A stretch of DNA of 64,000 nt from Candidatus Poribacteria bacterium (GCA_022825825.1 JAJDWA010000072.1:1-64000); one strand, 5' to 3'. Shown: positions 45,091 through 54,443, counted from the stretch's first letter. The notes: generated from the letters alone by a model not told the origin. Numbers and translations: made by a program.

Positions 45091-45450
45091 TTATACGATT
45101 TTTTCTAAAATGAATTCAAAGCTGAGATACGCGTTTTTAACATCCGAAAAGTTGTAGAGTTCGGGGCGCGGAAATTGCACAATTCGCCACCCGTCACGAA
45201 CTGCGTCAAGCACAGATGCATAAGGCGGATCTTGTGACGGCAGCGCTGGATCATCGGGGGCTGTTGGGTCATATAATGCCCAGGCGCCAAGCGGTGAACG
45301 CAGATTAGTTGATTTGGAATAGAGGTAAAGGACAAGTTGTTTCTCCGAATTCAACACCGCTTGCACAGCGGACAAATCCTCCTCCGTCAGTTCACCTGCA
45401 TTAAGTTTTTTGGTGCAATCGTCAAGCCATTCTTTTATCGCTGATTTCAC
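45091..45450 (-). CDS. Small soluble protein of unknown function
   Basis: 119 aa from a GTG at 45450 with GGGAGA eight bases upstream; a TTG at 45468 is a possible longer start. The first 40 residues are helical (IKEWLDDCTKKLNAGELTEE), the rest mixed, with YSKSTNLRSPLGAWALYDPT and DAVRDGWRIVQFPRPELYNF, which resembles a small DUF found in several phyla. No catalytic motif. It precedes the PhyH gene by 12 bp. Confidence 0.55.
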   Translation of the reverse strand: MKSAIKEWLDDCTKKLNAGELTEEDLSAVQAVLNSEKQLVLYLYSKSTNLRSPLGAWALYDPTAPDDPALPSQDPPYASVLDAVRDGWRIVQFPRPELYNFSDVKNAYLSFEFILEKIV

Positions 45451-45578
45451 GCAAAGGTCTCCCTTCAATTAAGTTTTAGCATTATAGCATTAAAACAAAA
45501 AATATGGTATGATAGTTAATGAAATGATTCAATTTGAGGCAAACTTGTCAAAACGATAAAACTGAGGAAATGCTAATT

Positions 45579-46826
45579 ATGGCTAAAAAACCTGCCAATA
45601 AGCGAAAAAAACGTACCGATAACCAAAGGAAAACCACCAAAAGTCCAAATGCTTACAACACACAAGGACTCGCAAAAGCTAGTCGTCAAGAACATCGAGG
45701 AGCAATCAAGGATTTCAATAATGCGATCCAGCTCAAACCAGACTATGCTGAGGCATACTACAATCGAGGCATATCAAAGACTGCATTAGGTGAACCTGAA
45801 GATGCAATTGAAGATTTTGAGGAAGCAATTAAAATTAATCCTGAATACGTTGAAGCCTATGTTAAGCGTGGATTCGCACTGGGTGTCGCTGGTGATGAGG
45901 ATGCTTCCATTATAGATTGTAATACCGCACTCAATCTAAAGCCAGATTTTGCTGAAGCGTACTGTGTCCGCGGTTTGGCAAAAGGAGACTTAGAACTATA
46001 TGATGAAGCTTTCACTGATTTTGACGAAGCAATACGTCTACAGCCTAATTACGGTGACGCATTCTATTATAGAGCGTGCCTAAAAGAAGAACTGGAAGAA
46101 TATGAAGATGCCATCGCCGACTACAATAAGGCAATACGTTTAGACCCTACTAACAGTGATGCCCGTGAAAATCTCCATGTATTAAAGGACATGTTAATGG
46201 AAGAAGACGAACTGTCTGATTTCCCAGGTATGATCTTTCTGCCGAATCCTGAAGACGAGGATATGTTGCCAGACGATTCACCTTTCGTTATTCCTATGCC
46301 TGATTTTTTTGGAGATCCTTTTGATGAAATGGATATAGATGTTGAGAAATACGAATCTGAAATTATAGCGGCTGATGAAGCAATACGTCAGAATTCTGAG
46401 GACATCAAAGCATACTATGACCGAGGGATCGCAAAGCATCATCTGAATAATTTTGAAGATGCTATCAAAGATTTTGATGAAGTGATTCTACGGCAGCCAG
46501 AGAACGTTGATGCTTATAACTATCGGGGGATAGCGAAAGATTGCATCGGGTTGCACGAGGAGGCGATCGCTGACTTTAACGAAGCAATTCGCTTGCAACC
46601 GAATTCTGCTGAGGCGTATTACAATCGGGGCATCGGCAAGTACGGCCTTGAGTTGCACGAGGAGGCGATCACTGATTTTGACGAAGCAATTCGCTTGCAA
46701 CCGAATTCCGTAAGACCTTACGTAGGTCGATCGCTTGCTTATAACGATCTTGGCAGACTTGAGGAATCCAGAGATGATTTGATGATAGCTATGCAGATGA
46801 TGATATTATCTGCAGAAGATGAATAG
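45579..46826 (+). CDS. TPR repeat protein with acidic linker
   Basis: 415 aa from the ATG at 45579 (GAGGA ten bases upstream). A basic N-terminus (KKPANKRKKRTDNQRKTTK) is followed by five TPR units such as AIKDFNNAIQLKPDYAEAYY, then an acidic, Pro-rich linker (residues 208-260), then four more TPRs. The last two repeats are nearly identical even in DNA: 46550-46608 and 46652-46710 differ at a few positions, showing recent duplication of a 102-bp unit. It is probably a cytoplasmic or nucleoid-associated scaffold. Confidence 0.85.
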   Translation: MAKKPANKRKKRTDNQRKTTKSPNAYNTQGLAKASRQEHRGAIKDFNNAIQLKPDYAEAYYNRGISKTALGEPEDAIEDFEEAIKINPEYVEAYVKRGFALGVAGDEDASIIDCNTALNLKPDFAEAYCVRGLAKGDLELYDEAFTDFDEAIRLQPNYGDAFYYRACLKEELEEYEDAIADYNKAIRLDPTNSDARENLHVLKDMLMEEDELSDFPGMIFLPNPEDEDMLPDDSPFVIPMPDFFGDPFDEMDIDVEKYESEIIAADEAIRQNSEDIKAYYDRGIAKHHLNNFEDAIKDFDEVILRQPENVDAYNYRGIAKDCIGLHEEAIADFNEAIRLQPNSAEAYYNRGIGKYGLELHEEAITDFDEAIRLQPNSVRPYVGRSLAYNDLGRLEESRDDLMIAMQMMILSAEDE

Positions 46827-46991
46827 TAATTCTCAACATTCACATCAAATTAGTGCGGAATTAGATGCATAGATTAGCATAATTGTGTTAAAACTATTAG
46901 AATCGAAATGTGTGCCTCAACTTGCCATCTCCGGATATGTGGCAGGTTGTTAGTCAACACACCAGAAAATATATACAGAAAGGTTTTTTTT

Positions 46992-47822
46992 ATGAGGTTG
47001 GAAGGAAAAGTTGCGATTGTCGCTGGTGCGGCGTGGGGCGGCATCGGGGCAGCAACTGCTTACAAATTTGCTTGCGAAGGCGCAAAAGTGGTTGTCAACA
47101 CGCGCCGCCGAGAAGAAAAACTTGCTGAAACCGTCCAACACATCCAAGATGCTGGTGGTGAAGCAGCCGCTGTTATGGGTGATGTTGCCGATGAAAAGAC
47201 GTGGCAAGCGCTCGTAGAAACAGCGTTAACAAAATACGGAAAAATAACAACACTTGTTCATAATGCCGCACACTCATATACTAAAAAAGCAATTGAATTC
47301 ACGCCCGCAGAATGGAACGAAAGCCTTGGCGTAACACTTGGTGGTCCGTGGCTCGGAGCAAAATATTGTATTCCTGAAATGATTAAAAACGGCGGCGGCA
47401 CGCTGGTTTTTATCTCAACCGTTAATGCTACGATTACAAATCCAGGATTTGGACTTTACGGTGCGGGCAAAGGTGGACTAAACGCTTTGACGCGAAGCAT
47501 CGCGCTTGATTACGGCAGAGAAGGCATCCGCGCAAACGCTATTGCTCCTGGGCAAATAGTTGGTGAACGCGGCGAAGCATCACTTGCCGCAGATGCGCTT
47601 GAGGAACAAGCATCGCGTGATTGTTATCCGATTGGACGTTATGGTAAACCTGAAGACATAGCAAATGTCGCGCTCTTCTTAGCATCCGATGAAGCGGATT
47701 TCGTTACAGGCATTGTGTTGACAGCAGATGGAGGATTGACACTCCAGTCACCTGAAGCACTCGTCCGTCCATCCTTCCGTCTACGATGGAGAGACGACAT
47801 TCTGGTGCCGCAATCAAAATAG
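46992..47822 (+). CDS. Short-chain dehydrogenase/reductase
   Basis: 276 aa from the ATG at 46992 (GAAAGG upstream); the 28-residue extension of the longer frame is not supported. The cofactor loop is altered to AGAAWGGIG, and VVVNTRRREEKL suggests preference for NADP(H). The catalytic set is VFISTVNA (Ser) and YGAGKGG (Tyr-x3-Lys), with the C-terminal GIVLTADGGLTLQSPEA. It is probably monocistronic. An imperfect hairpin AACTTGCCA/TGGCAGGTT lies upstream at 46919-46948. Confidence 0.88.
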   Translation: MRLEGKVAIVAGAAWGGIGAATAYKFACEGAKVVVNTRRREEKLAETVQHIQDAGGEAAAVMGDVADEKTWQALVETALTKYGKITTLVHNAAHSYTKKAIEFTPAEWNESLGVTLGGPWLGAKYCIPEMIKNGGGTLVFISTVNATITNPGFGLYGAGKGGLNALTRSIALDYGREGIRANAIAPGQIVGERGEASLAADALEEQASRDCYPIGRYGKPEDIANVALFLASDEADFVTGIVLTADGGLTLQSPEALVRPSFRLRWRDDILVPQSK

Positions 47823-47920
47823 GATTGTTAGTTGAATTCATGCATTCTTCACCAGATAGGTTTCCTTGATCAAATAGAGACAATTTTCTAAAATCCGTTT
47901 GTCATTAAAGGAGATAAAAA

Positions 47921-48652
47921 ATGTGTGGACGATTTACCTTCACAAGCGACTCTGTCCTATTGAGGCAAATTTTTCCTGGTTGTAAAATACCAACAAATAT
48001 TTCTCCACGGTACAACATCACACCTACACAAGATGTGGCAGTGATTGCTAACACACAGAATGATGGAGATTTGAAAAAGGTCGAATTCTTCCACTGGGGA
48101 CTTATTCCATCTTGGGCAAAAGACCCTAAAATCGGAAGCCGGATGATAAATGCGCGTTCGGAAACACTAACAGAAAAGCCCTCCTTCCGAAGTGCCTATA
48201 AACGTAGACGATGTCTCATTTTGGCGGATGGCTACTATGAATGGCAAGATGTCCTCGGCACCAAACCCAAACAACCGGTCTACATCCGTCTCAAATCGCA
48301 AAATCCGTTTGCTTTTGCTGGGTTATGGGAACAATGGAGCGCAAAATATATGGAAAAACCGCTTCGATCCTGCACTATCATTACATGTCCACCCAATCCC
48401 ATGTTAGAGGAAATTCACCATAGGATGCCTGTAATTTTACCACAAGACTGTTATGCACAATGGCTCGCCCCTGATGAACAATCATCAGAAACACTGCAAC
48501 CACTTCTCATTCCTTACCCGGATGAAGAGATGGAGGCGTATCCTGTATCAAGATTCGTTAATCGTCCAACAAATGATTCTCCAGAATGTATTGTGCCAGT
48601 GTTAGATGTAAACGGAAGTAACGAACAGAAATTAGATGGAACTTTATTTTAA
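47921..48652 (+). CDS. SOS response-associated peptidase (SRAP domain, YedK/HMCES type)
   Basis: 243 aa; AAGGAG upstream. MCGRFTF puts the catalytic cysteine at position 2. Other SRAP residues are RYNITPTQDV, FHWGLIPSWAKDPKIG, INARSETLTEKPSFR, the glutamate in DGYYEW and the histidine in EEIHHRMPVILP. The family forms a covalent bond with abasic sites in single-stranded DNA to protect them at replication forks. It is a single gene and is a second DNA-damage protein in this window beside the AlkC-like one. Confidence 0.93.
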   Translation: MCGRFTFTSDSVLLRQIFPGCKIPTNISPRYNITPTQDVAVIANTQNDGDLKKVEFFHWGLIPSWAKDPKIGSRMINARSETLTEKPSFRSAYKRRRCLILADGYYEWQDVLGTKPKQPVYIRLKSQNPFAFAGLWEQWSAKYMEKPLRSCTIITCPPNPMLEEIHHRMPVILPQDCYAQWLAPDEQSSETLQPLLIPYPDEEMEAYPVSRFVNRPTNDSPECIVPVLDVNGSNEQKLDGTLF

Positions 48653-48697
48653 TTTTTTGACAAATTTGGATGAACATTATTTTTATAGGAAGGATAT

Positions 48698-49681
48698 ATG
48701 TCAAGACCAACCAAAGAGCAGATGCTCTTCATGTATCGCAAAATGGTAGAGATTCGCCAATTTGAGGAAGCCGCTGGAACATTATATCAAAGTGGTCAAC
48801 TCCCCGGTTTTCTTCATCTCTACATTGGTGAAGAGGCTACAGCAGTAGGCGTTTGTACGCACTTGAAAGACGATGATTACATCACTAGTACGCATCGTGG
48901 TCACGGGCATCTCATTGCGAAAGGTGGTAAACGCGATCGGATGATGGCAGAATTATTTGCCCGCACGACTGGCTACTGTAAGGGCAAAGGTGGTTCAATG
49001 CACATTGCCGATAAAGATACCGGTATTCTCGGTGCAAACGGTGTTGTCGGTGCGGGGATTCCACTTGCAGCGGGTGCAGCACTTTCTGCAAAATACCGTG
49101 GGACACAGCAGATCGCTGTATCCTTTTTCGGTGACGGTGCTACGAACCAAGGTGTCTTTCATGAAACGCTCAACCTCGCCGCTGTGTGGGAGCTGCCAGT
49201 TGTTTTTGTCTGTGAAAACAACCGATTCGGGATGGGAACGCCACAAAGTGAGCATCAGCGGGTAGAAGATATTGCTGTCCGTGCTCCTGCTTACGATATA
49301 CCAGGAGTCACCGTTGATGGAAACGATGTTCTTAAGGTTTACGCAGCAGCAGACGAAGCCGTAGCACGGGCACGTGAAGGAGGCGGACCTACGCTTCTCA
49401 ATTGTGATACCTATCGCTTTAGAGGACACCACATCGGCGACCCAGGCACATCTTATCGAGACCGTGAAGAGGTTCAAGAACAGGAACGTCAACGTGACCC
49501 CATCCGAAGACTCGCCCAGGTACTCACTGAAGAGGCAGGTGTAACACAAGAAGAACTTGGTGCAATTGAAACAGAACTTGCAAATGAACTTGAAGAAGCG
49601 TTGGAATTTGCTAAAAATAGTCCTGAACCGCTTCCCGAAGATGCTTTAGAAGACGTTTATGCTGGTGCTATTCAACCGTGA
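48698..49681 (+). CDS. Thiamine diphosphate-dependent dehydrogenase E1 alpha subunit
   Basis: 327 aa; GGAAGGATAT before the ATG. This is the pyruvate/acetoin dehydrogenase E1-alpha type: FLHLYIGEEATAVGVCTHLK, STHRGHGHLIAKGG, GSMHIADK, and the thiamine diphosphate site GDGATNQGVFHETLNLAAVW ending NNRFGMGTP; YRFRGHHIGDP is the phosphorylation-loop region. The enzyme needs a beta subunit to work. None is adjacent: a nucleotidyltransferase gene follows. The partner must be elsewhere, or the operon has been split by insertion. Confidence 0.88.
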   Translation: MSRPTKEQMLFMYRKMVEIRQFEEAAGTLYQSGQLPGFLHLYIGEEATAVGVCTHLKDDDYITSTHRGHGHLIAKGGKRDRMMAELFARTTGYCKGKGGSMHIADKDTGILGANGVVGAGIPLAAGAALSAKYRGTQQIAVSFFGDGATNQGVFHETLNLAAVWELPVVFVCENNRFGMGTPQSEHQRVEDIAVRAPAYDIPGVTVDGNDVLKVYAAADEAVARAREGGGPTLLNCDTYRFRGHHIGDPGTSYRDREEVQEQERQRDPIRRLAQVLTEEAGVTQEELGAIETELANELEEALEFAKNSPEPLPEDALEDVYAGAIQP

Positions 49682-49700
49682 TTGGTAAATCCAGGAAATG

Positions 49701-49725
49701 TAGGCGCGATTTTAGATCGCGCCTA
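49701..49725. repeat. REP-like palindrome (GTAG family)
   Basis: TAGGCGCGAT, TTTAG, ATCGCGCCTA: perfect 10-bp stem, preceded by G (GTAGG) and followed by CC. It lies between the E1-alpha stop and the first MNT-HEPN gene and is nearly the same as 5936-5960. The reading frame through it is therefore not coding. Confidence 0.65.
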
Positions 49726-49755
49726 CCGCATGGTGAAAAATACGGAGATTTTAAA

Positions 49756-50688
49756 GTGTCCAACACAACAGCGACAGGGATGTCTCCATCTGAACTTGCT
49801 GAATGCAGAGAAAACCTCAAACGTCAATGGGAAAATAGACAAGTTGATGAACAACTGCTAAAACGCGCATGGGCTGTTGCACATCGCCTCGCTACCGTCC
49901 TCTATCAAGATTATGGCGCGTCAAAAGTTGCTGTCTTCGGTTCTCTTGCTGAACGTGAACGTTTTACTAAATACTCTGATATTGATATAGTTGTATGGGG
50001 TGTCTCTTATGACAGATGTCTTGATGCGCTTTGGGATACAGAAGATTTGGGTTCTGAATTTAAGATAGATATTATCAATTTTAAAACCATTGATAGGTCA
50101 TTTCGTGAAAGGATTCTTAGCCAAGCTATTCCAATTGACAAAAGTGATACAGACACTCCTAAAATGATCAAGGAAACGAGTAGTAGCGCAGACACCGAAA
50201 CAAGAGAAATTGACGAAATGAATCGCGAGAAATTGATTCAACGAATTTTTGATGAACGTCAAAAAATTGAGAAAACTGTCGCCAGAATCGGAAGGGCTTT
50301 GGAAAAAATTGATGTGCTGCCTGTTGACGCGCGAGAATTCATTGAGAGAGCACTTGCTGCAGATCTTGCCGAAGTTTACACGGGTTTTGAAAAAGTATTT
50401 GAACAGATTGCTAAAGAAGTTGATAAGTACATTCCAAGCGGAGATCGATGGCACAACGATTTGCTCACACAAATGGCTGAACGCCGTTCAGAACGTCCAC
50501 CCGTGATTTCTGAAGTTATCCGGCGCAGATTAAGACGTCTTTTAAGATTTCGCCATAAAGTAAACAATATCTACGGCGATGAATTAAACTATGAAAAAGC
50601 AGAAAAACACGCAAAGCGAGTCGGTAAACTTTTTGATAATGTCTCCGAAGAATTGGACGCATTCGCAGCTTTTTTGAGCGACCCCTAA
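49756..50688 (+). CDS. MNT nucleotidyltransferase fused to a HepT-like HEPN domain (copy 1)
   Basis: 310 aa from the GTG at 49756, with GGAG eight bases upstream; a longer frame back to 49678 crosses a palindrome. Residues 40-130 are a minimal nucleotidyltransferase: GSLAERERFTKYSDIDIVVW (G62 S63, D75, D77) and EFKIDIINF (D105). A linker follows, then a helical HepT-like domain at 155-305 with LIQRIFDERQKIEKTVARI and FRHKVNNIYGDEL. In known HepT/MntA systems the HEPN protein is an RNase toxin and the MNT protein silences it by adenylylation, as two genes. Here both are in one chain. The usual Rx4-6H is Rx4N (R266, N271). Two relatives lie downstream. Confidence 0.8.
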   Translation: MSNTTATGMSPSELAECRENLKRQWENRQVDEQLLKRAWAVAHRLATVLYQDYGASKVAVFGSLAERERFTKYSDIDIVVWGVSYDRCLDALWDTEDLGSEFKIDIINFKTIDRSFRERILSQAIPIDKSDTDTPKMIKETSSSADTETREIDEMNREKLIQRIFDERQKIEKTVARIGRALEKIDVLPVDAREFIERALAADLAEVYTGFEKVFEQIAKEVDKYIPSGDRWHNDLLTQMAERRSERPPVISEVIRRRLRRLLRFRHKVNNIYGDELNYEKAEKHAKRVGKLFDNVSEELDAFAAFLSDP

Positions 50689-50694
50689 GGCAAC

Positions 50695-52638
50695 ATGAAA
50701 GAAAATGAACAGTTGAAATTGAACGGAGTCACATGGAAATCAATTGCCATTACGCTTGTGTTGATTCCGCTTAATTTCTACTGGATTATTGCGGGTGAAA
50801 TCGGTCTTGTCGGCTATGCACTAAATACTTACGCTGTACCATTTTACAATGTCGTCTTCGTTGTTTTCACATTTACCTTAATCAATCTTGCCATTCGATA
50901 TACGTTCCATATCCGTTTACTCACCGATGCTGAACTTCTCACCATCTACATTCTGCTTAGCGCTGCATGCGCCTTCCCTTCCATCACTCTCATGACGATC
51001 CTCGTTACGACCGTCGGACACGCCTTCTGGTTCGCAACCGCCGAAAACGAATGGAAACAGCTCTTTTGGGATTATCTTCCGAGATGGCTTCTTGTAGATG
51101 ACTCAAAAGCACTTACCGGCTACTATACTGGTGAAACCAATCTCTCAACACTGGAGATTGTTAGCGCGTGGATAGTGCCAATCCTATGTTGGATGCTGTT
51201 TATAACAGCACTTATCCTTGTGATGCTGTGTATCAACGTCATTTTGCGGAAACAGTGGGTAGAACGTGAACGGCTTGCATATCCTATTACACAGATCGCG
51301 TTTCATGTCACGCATAACACAAAATCACTGTTTTCACACCGCATCATGTGGGTTGGTTTCGGGATCGCAGCATCTATCGCAATTCTTAACGGATTCAGTT
51401 TTCTATATCCGACAATTCCCTCACTGCCGATTAAACGGATTGGTGGGTGGCGTGGATTTGGACACCTGTTCACAGAAAAGCCGTGGAATGCCATTGGGGG
51501 CATCAGCATGTCCTACTATCCGTTCGTTATTGGACTCGGACTATTGATGCCGCTTGACCTTTCCTTTTCCAGTTGGTTTTTCTTCTTTTTCTATAAGGCA
51601 CAATTAGTGTTCTCAAGTGCCGTTGGACTGTCCAGTCTCCCCGGTTTTCCATATATTGACAGGCAATGCTTTGGTGCTGCCATAGGCATTTTTATCTCTG
51701 TGTTAGTGTTAAACCTCCGTCATTTTCGGGGTGTGTTCCGGATTGCACGGCATCGTACAGGTGAAGATTCTGCCGAACCGATTCCGTATAGATTCGCGTT
51801 ATGGGGGATAGTTGGTGGATTTGCAATCCTCTTTATCTTTTCCAAACGTATCGGCATGTCGTTATGGCTCATACCTCTGTTTTTTGCTATCTATTTCATC
51901 ATTGTTCTGGTGTTAACACGGATGCGTGCTGAGCAGGGATTCCCTGTGCATGCAATGGAAAACATGCCGAATCATCATATTCTCATTGATAGTTTCGGCA
52001 CGCGCATGTTAGGCACAAACAACCTTGTCGCCATGACGCTTTACCGTTGGTTCAATCGGAGTTATACAAGCAATCCGATGCCACATCAGTTAGAAGGATT
52101 CAAACTATCGGAACGTTCCGCTATTGCACCAAGGTGGTTGTTCTTCGCGCTACTTGGGATTTCTGCGTTTGCCTCTATAATGGTATTCGGTGTTATTCTC
52201 TATCTCTATTACACTTATGGCGCTTTGAATATGAGTGGGAGTAGCAGTTGGAACATAGGTTTCGGTGAACGGGTGTTCAGCGGACTTCAACGTTGGCTTT
52301 ATTATCCTACCGAACCGAATTTCTATGCAACAGGTGGTATTGTTTTCGGTTTGCTCTTTTCAACGTGTCTGATGTTTATGCGGGCGCGGTTCTTCTGGTG
52401 GCCCTTTCATCCGATTGGGTTTGTCGTCTCAAGCGATTGGGGCATGCGGTATTTGTGGAGTTGTATGTTGGTAAGCTCAATCGTGAAGTGGTCGGTCTTG
52501 AAAATCGGTGGCCCGCGGGCATCTCAGCAGTTAGTGATGTTTGCTGTTGGGTTGATGTTAGGCGATTTTACTGTTGGTGGGATTTGGAGTCTTATTAGTG
52601 TGGTAACGCAGCAACCGATGTATAATTTTTGGCCATAG
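50695..52638 (+). CDS. DUF6785-type polytopic membrane protein
   Basis: 647 aa, about 14 hydrophobic segments, starting 6 bp after the MNT-HEPN gene. N-terminal WKSIAITLVLIPLNFYWII, then the characteristic GHAFWFATAENEWKQLFWDY and PRWLLVDDSKALTGYYTGE, later MRAEQGFPVHAMENMP and the end VGGIWSLISVVTQQPMYNFW, fit the DUF6785 (with DUF6784-like tail) membrane protein family of Poribacteria and planctomycetes. It is transporter-like by size but function is unknown. The tight spacing to the MNT-HEPN gene suggests co-transcription. Confidence 0.75.
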   Translation: MKENEQLKLNGVTWKSIAITLVLIPLNFYWIIAGEIGLVGYALNTYAVPFYNVVFVVFTFTLINLAIRYTFHIRLLTDAELLTIYILLSAACAFPSITLMTILVTTVGHAFWFATAENEWKQLFWDYLPRWLLVDDSKALTGYYTGETNLSTLEIVSAWIVPILCWMLFITALILVMLCINVILRKQWVERERLAYPITQIAFHVTHNTKSLFSHRIMWVGFGIAASIAILNGFSFLYPTIPSLPIKRIGGWRGFGHLFTEKPWNAIGGISMSYYPFVIGLGLLMPLDLSFSSWFFFFFYKAQLVFSSAVGLSSLPGFPYIDRQCFGAAIGIFISVLVLNLRHFRGVFRIARHRTGEDSAEPIPYRFALWGIVGGFAILFIFSKRIGMSLWLIPLFFAIYFIIVLVLTRMRAEQGFPVHAMENMPNHHILIDSFGTRMLGTNNLVAMTLYRWFNRSYTSNPMPHQLEGFKLSERSAIAPRWLFFALLGISAFASIMVFGVILYLYYTYGALNMSGSSSWNIGFGERVFSGLQRWLYYPTEPNFYATGGIVFGLLFSTCLMFMRARFFWWPFHPIGFVVSSDWGMRYLWSCMLVSSIVKWSVLKIGGPRASQQLVMFAVGLMLGDFTVGGIWSLISVVTQQPMYNFWP

Positions 52639-52883
52639 CGTAAGCATGAAGTCATAGGCTAACCTAATCTTGAGATGGGTGTGTAAAGTTTTTGACGTGA
52701 ACACTCCTCATTCTCTTGTAGGAATGTATCAACGAGCGTGCGCGTGTGACACGCTGCGGGTTCACTCCCCTGAATACCATGGCACGCATGAAGCGTTGAT
52801 TTGGGATAAATCGGACGGACAAAGCCCTCCGACAAGAAAGATGACATGGTTAATACCAAAATATTTATACCCCTTTTCTTTCC
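52639..52883. other. Intergenic region without a supported gene
   Basis: About 245 bp before a promoter. A minus-strand frame of about 65 codons (52659-52859) is open but has no recognised features, start signal or membrane segment. I see no hairpin or repeat of the families described for the window. Confidence 0.35.
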
Positions 52884-52912
52884 TTGAATTTATACCTCTT
52901 TTCTGGTATCCT
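52884..52912 (+). promoter_or_regulatory. Promoter candidate for the lipoprotein-like gene
   Basis: TTGAAT (52884-52889), 17 bases, TATCCT (52907-52912). It is 74 bp upstream of the GTG start and may also serve the MNT-HEPN genes that follow. Confidence 0.4.
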
Positions 52913-52985
52913 ATTACACAGTAATGTGGGGGTAAATGCCAAATTAATAGACAACCACAAATCATCAGCAAAAAGGAGAAACCCA

Positions 52986-53450
52986 GTGAAACTTAGAAAA
53001 TATATTTTAAAATTTGCTTATTTCACTTTGCCAATAATATTATTAACATCAGTTTGTTTTATGGGTTGTCTTTCGACGCTGTTGGGACAAGGACCGCGCA
53101 GACCCCCGCAACCTGCTGTAGTTGGATTGAAGCTGCAACCGGGAGAAAGTTGCCATTATAGTGCGATAGAGGATGGTTACAGCTTTGATTTAACTTTTTA
53201 TGTCACCAAAGAAGGCAAAGCAAGTTTTAAACGCATTGCAGTAAAATCCCCTACCGTGGATTATGTTCATGAAGGTGGTTCTTGGTCAGTAGTTGGAGGC
53301 AACATACAGATCAGCATGTTTGATTTAAAAATAGAGCTTAACCCTGTCGTTGCCAAAGTATGTGCGGGTAAAAAATGTTTTACTACCACCGTAAAACCAA
53401 GGGGTAACTGGATGGTAAGTCAACTTCCGTTCCCTACGAGTAACGAGTGA
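52986..53450 (+). CDS. Small envelope protein with N-terminal anchor, unknown function
   Basis: 154 aa from the GTG at 52986, AAGGAG (52973-52978) seven bases upstream; the longer frame is not supported. The N-terminus is a signal or anchor (YILKFAYFTLPIILLTSVCF) ending in MGCLS, an imperfect lipobox. A Pro-rich stretch and a beta-rich domain follow (VVGLKLQPGESCHYSAIEDG, SFDLTFYVTKEGKASFKRIA, GNIQISMFDLKIELN). No family recognised. It lies between the DUF6785 gene and the second MNT-HEPN gene. Confidence 0.6.
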   Translation: MKLRKYILKFAYFTLPIILLTSVCFMGCLSTLLGQGPRRPPQPAVVGLKLQPGESCHYSAIEDGYSFDLTFYVTKEGKASFKRIAVKSPTVDYVHEGGSWSVVGGNIQISMFDLKIELNPVVAKVCAGKKCFTTTVKPRGNWMVSQLPFPTSNE

Positions 53451-53483
53451 AATCCAATGTTGAGTCTGAATGGAGTTTTTGAT

Positions 53484-54428
53484 ATGCATCAACCTACAGA
53501 CACCCATCGCACAGCGAAAGACCTATCACCAGAAGAGTTAGCAGAATACAGCCGCCGCCTTGACGAGCATTTCCGAAATCGGAAAGTGGATGAGGCATTG
53601 CTGCAACGCGCCTGGCAAATGGCACATCAAGTAGCAAACATGCTCTATGAAGACTTCGGTGCAACACAAGTTGCTGTATTCGGGTCGCTTGCCGAACGAG
53701 ACTGGTTCTCAAAAGGGTCAGATATAGATATTGCTGTCTGGGGACTTTCGGGTAACACATATCTCGATGCGTTGTGGGAAACCAGAAACTTCAGTCCAGA
53801 GTTCAAAATCGATCTCGTCAACTTTGAGAGTGCTAAAGGGCGATTTCGCGATCGGATTCAAAGCCAAGCCATCCCAATTCAACGGGGAGAAACGGACTGC
53901 AGTATTCAGGCAGTTCCCACAAAAAGGGAAGAGATGGACGACGAAATGAACAAGCGAGAACTCATAGAGCGAATCGCCGATGAACGCAGAAAAATAGAAC
54001 GAACTGTTAAAGAAATTAAGACGCGCCTCCAAAAAATGGTATCCGCTTCTGGTGAAGACCTGGAAGATCTCAAAGATCTGGTTGCCATGCGTCTTCCTGT
54101 TTTCTATATGGGAGTAGAAAACATTTTCAAAAGGGTTGCTCAAGAAATTGACATGGATGAACCCCAAGGAGAAAATTGGCACAAAGACTTATTACAACAA
54201 ATGTCAAGATCACACTCATTGCGTCCATCTGTGATTTCCACAAAAACAGCTGCCGCTTTAACTCTTATTTTAAAGTTCCGCCACCGTCTTAGAAACATCT
54301 ACGTGTTTGAATTGGAGATCGAGAAAACGGTTGAGAATGCACAGCAAGTCTGCGATATATTTGACGGCCTATCTATAGAACTGGATGTGTTCATAGCATG
54401 GCTAAAGCAGCAGGAGTCGGATGAGTAG
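53484..54428 (+). CDS. MNT nucleotidyltransferase fused to a HepT-like HEPN domain (copy 2)
   Basis: 314 aa from the ATG at 53484 (GGAG nine bases upstream). N-terminal MHQPTDTHRTAKDLSPEELA, MNT core GSLAERDWFSKGSDIDIAVW and third acid in EFKIDLVNF, then an acidic linker (REEMDDEMNKRELI) and the HepT-like domain with ERIADERRKIERTVKEIK and FRHRLRNIYVFEL. The first 86 coding bases are identical to copy 3, which starts 15 bp after this gene, indicating recent duplication or conversion. HEPN motif again Rx4N rather than Rx4H. One transcript with copy 3 is likely. Confidence 0.8.
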   Translation: MHQPTDTHRTAKDLSPEELAEYSRRLDEHFRNRKVDEALLQRAWQMAHQVANMLYEDFGATQVAVFGSLAERDWFSKGSDIDIAVWGLSGNTYLDALWETRNFSPEFKIDLVNFESAKGRFRDRIQSQAIPIQRGETDCSIQAVPTKREEMDDEMNKRELIERIADERRKIERTVKEIKTRLQKMVSASGEDLEDLKDLVAMRLPVFYMGVENIFKRVAQEIDMDEPQGENWHKDLLQQMSRSHSLRPSVISTKTAAALTLILKFRHRLRNIYVFELEIEKTVENAQQVCDIFDGLSIELDVFIAWLKQQESDE

Positions 54429-54443
54429 TAAGGAGATAGCTAT

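Noticed and set aside
49678..49755. Longer N-terminus of the first MNT-HEPN protein
   Set aside because: The extension reads through a REP-like palindrome and has no counterpart in the second copy; the GTG at 49756 has a ribosome binding site.
52659..52859. 66-codon minus-strand frame in the gap before the lipoprotein-like gene
   Set aside because: No start signal, no known motif and no support from neighbours.
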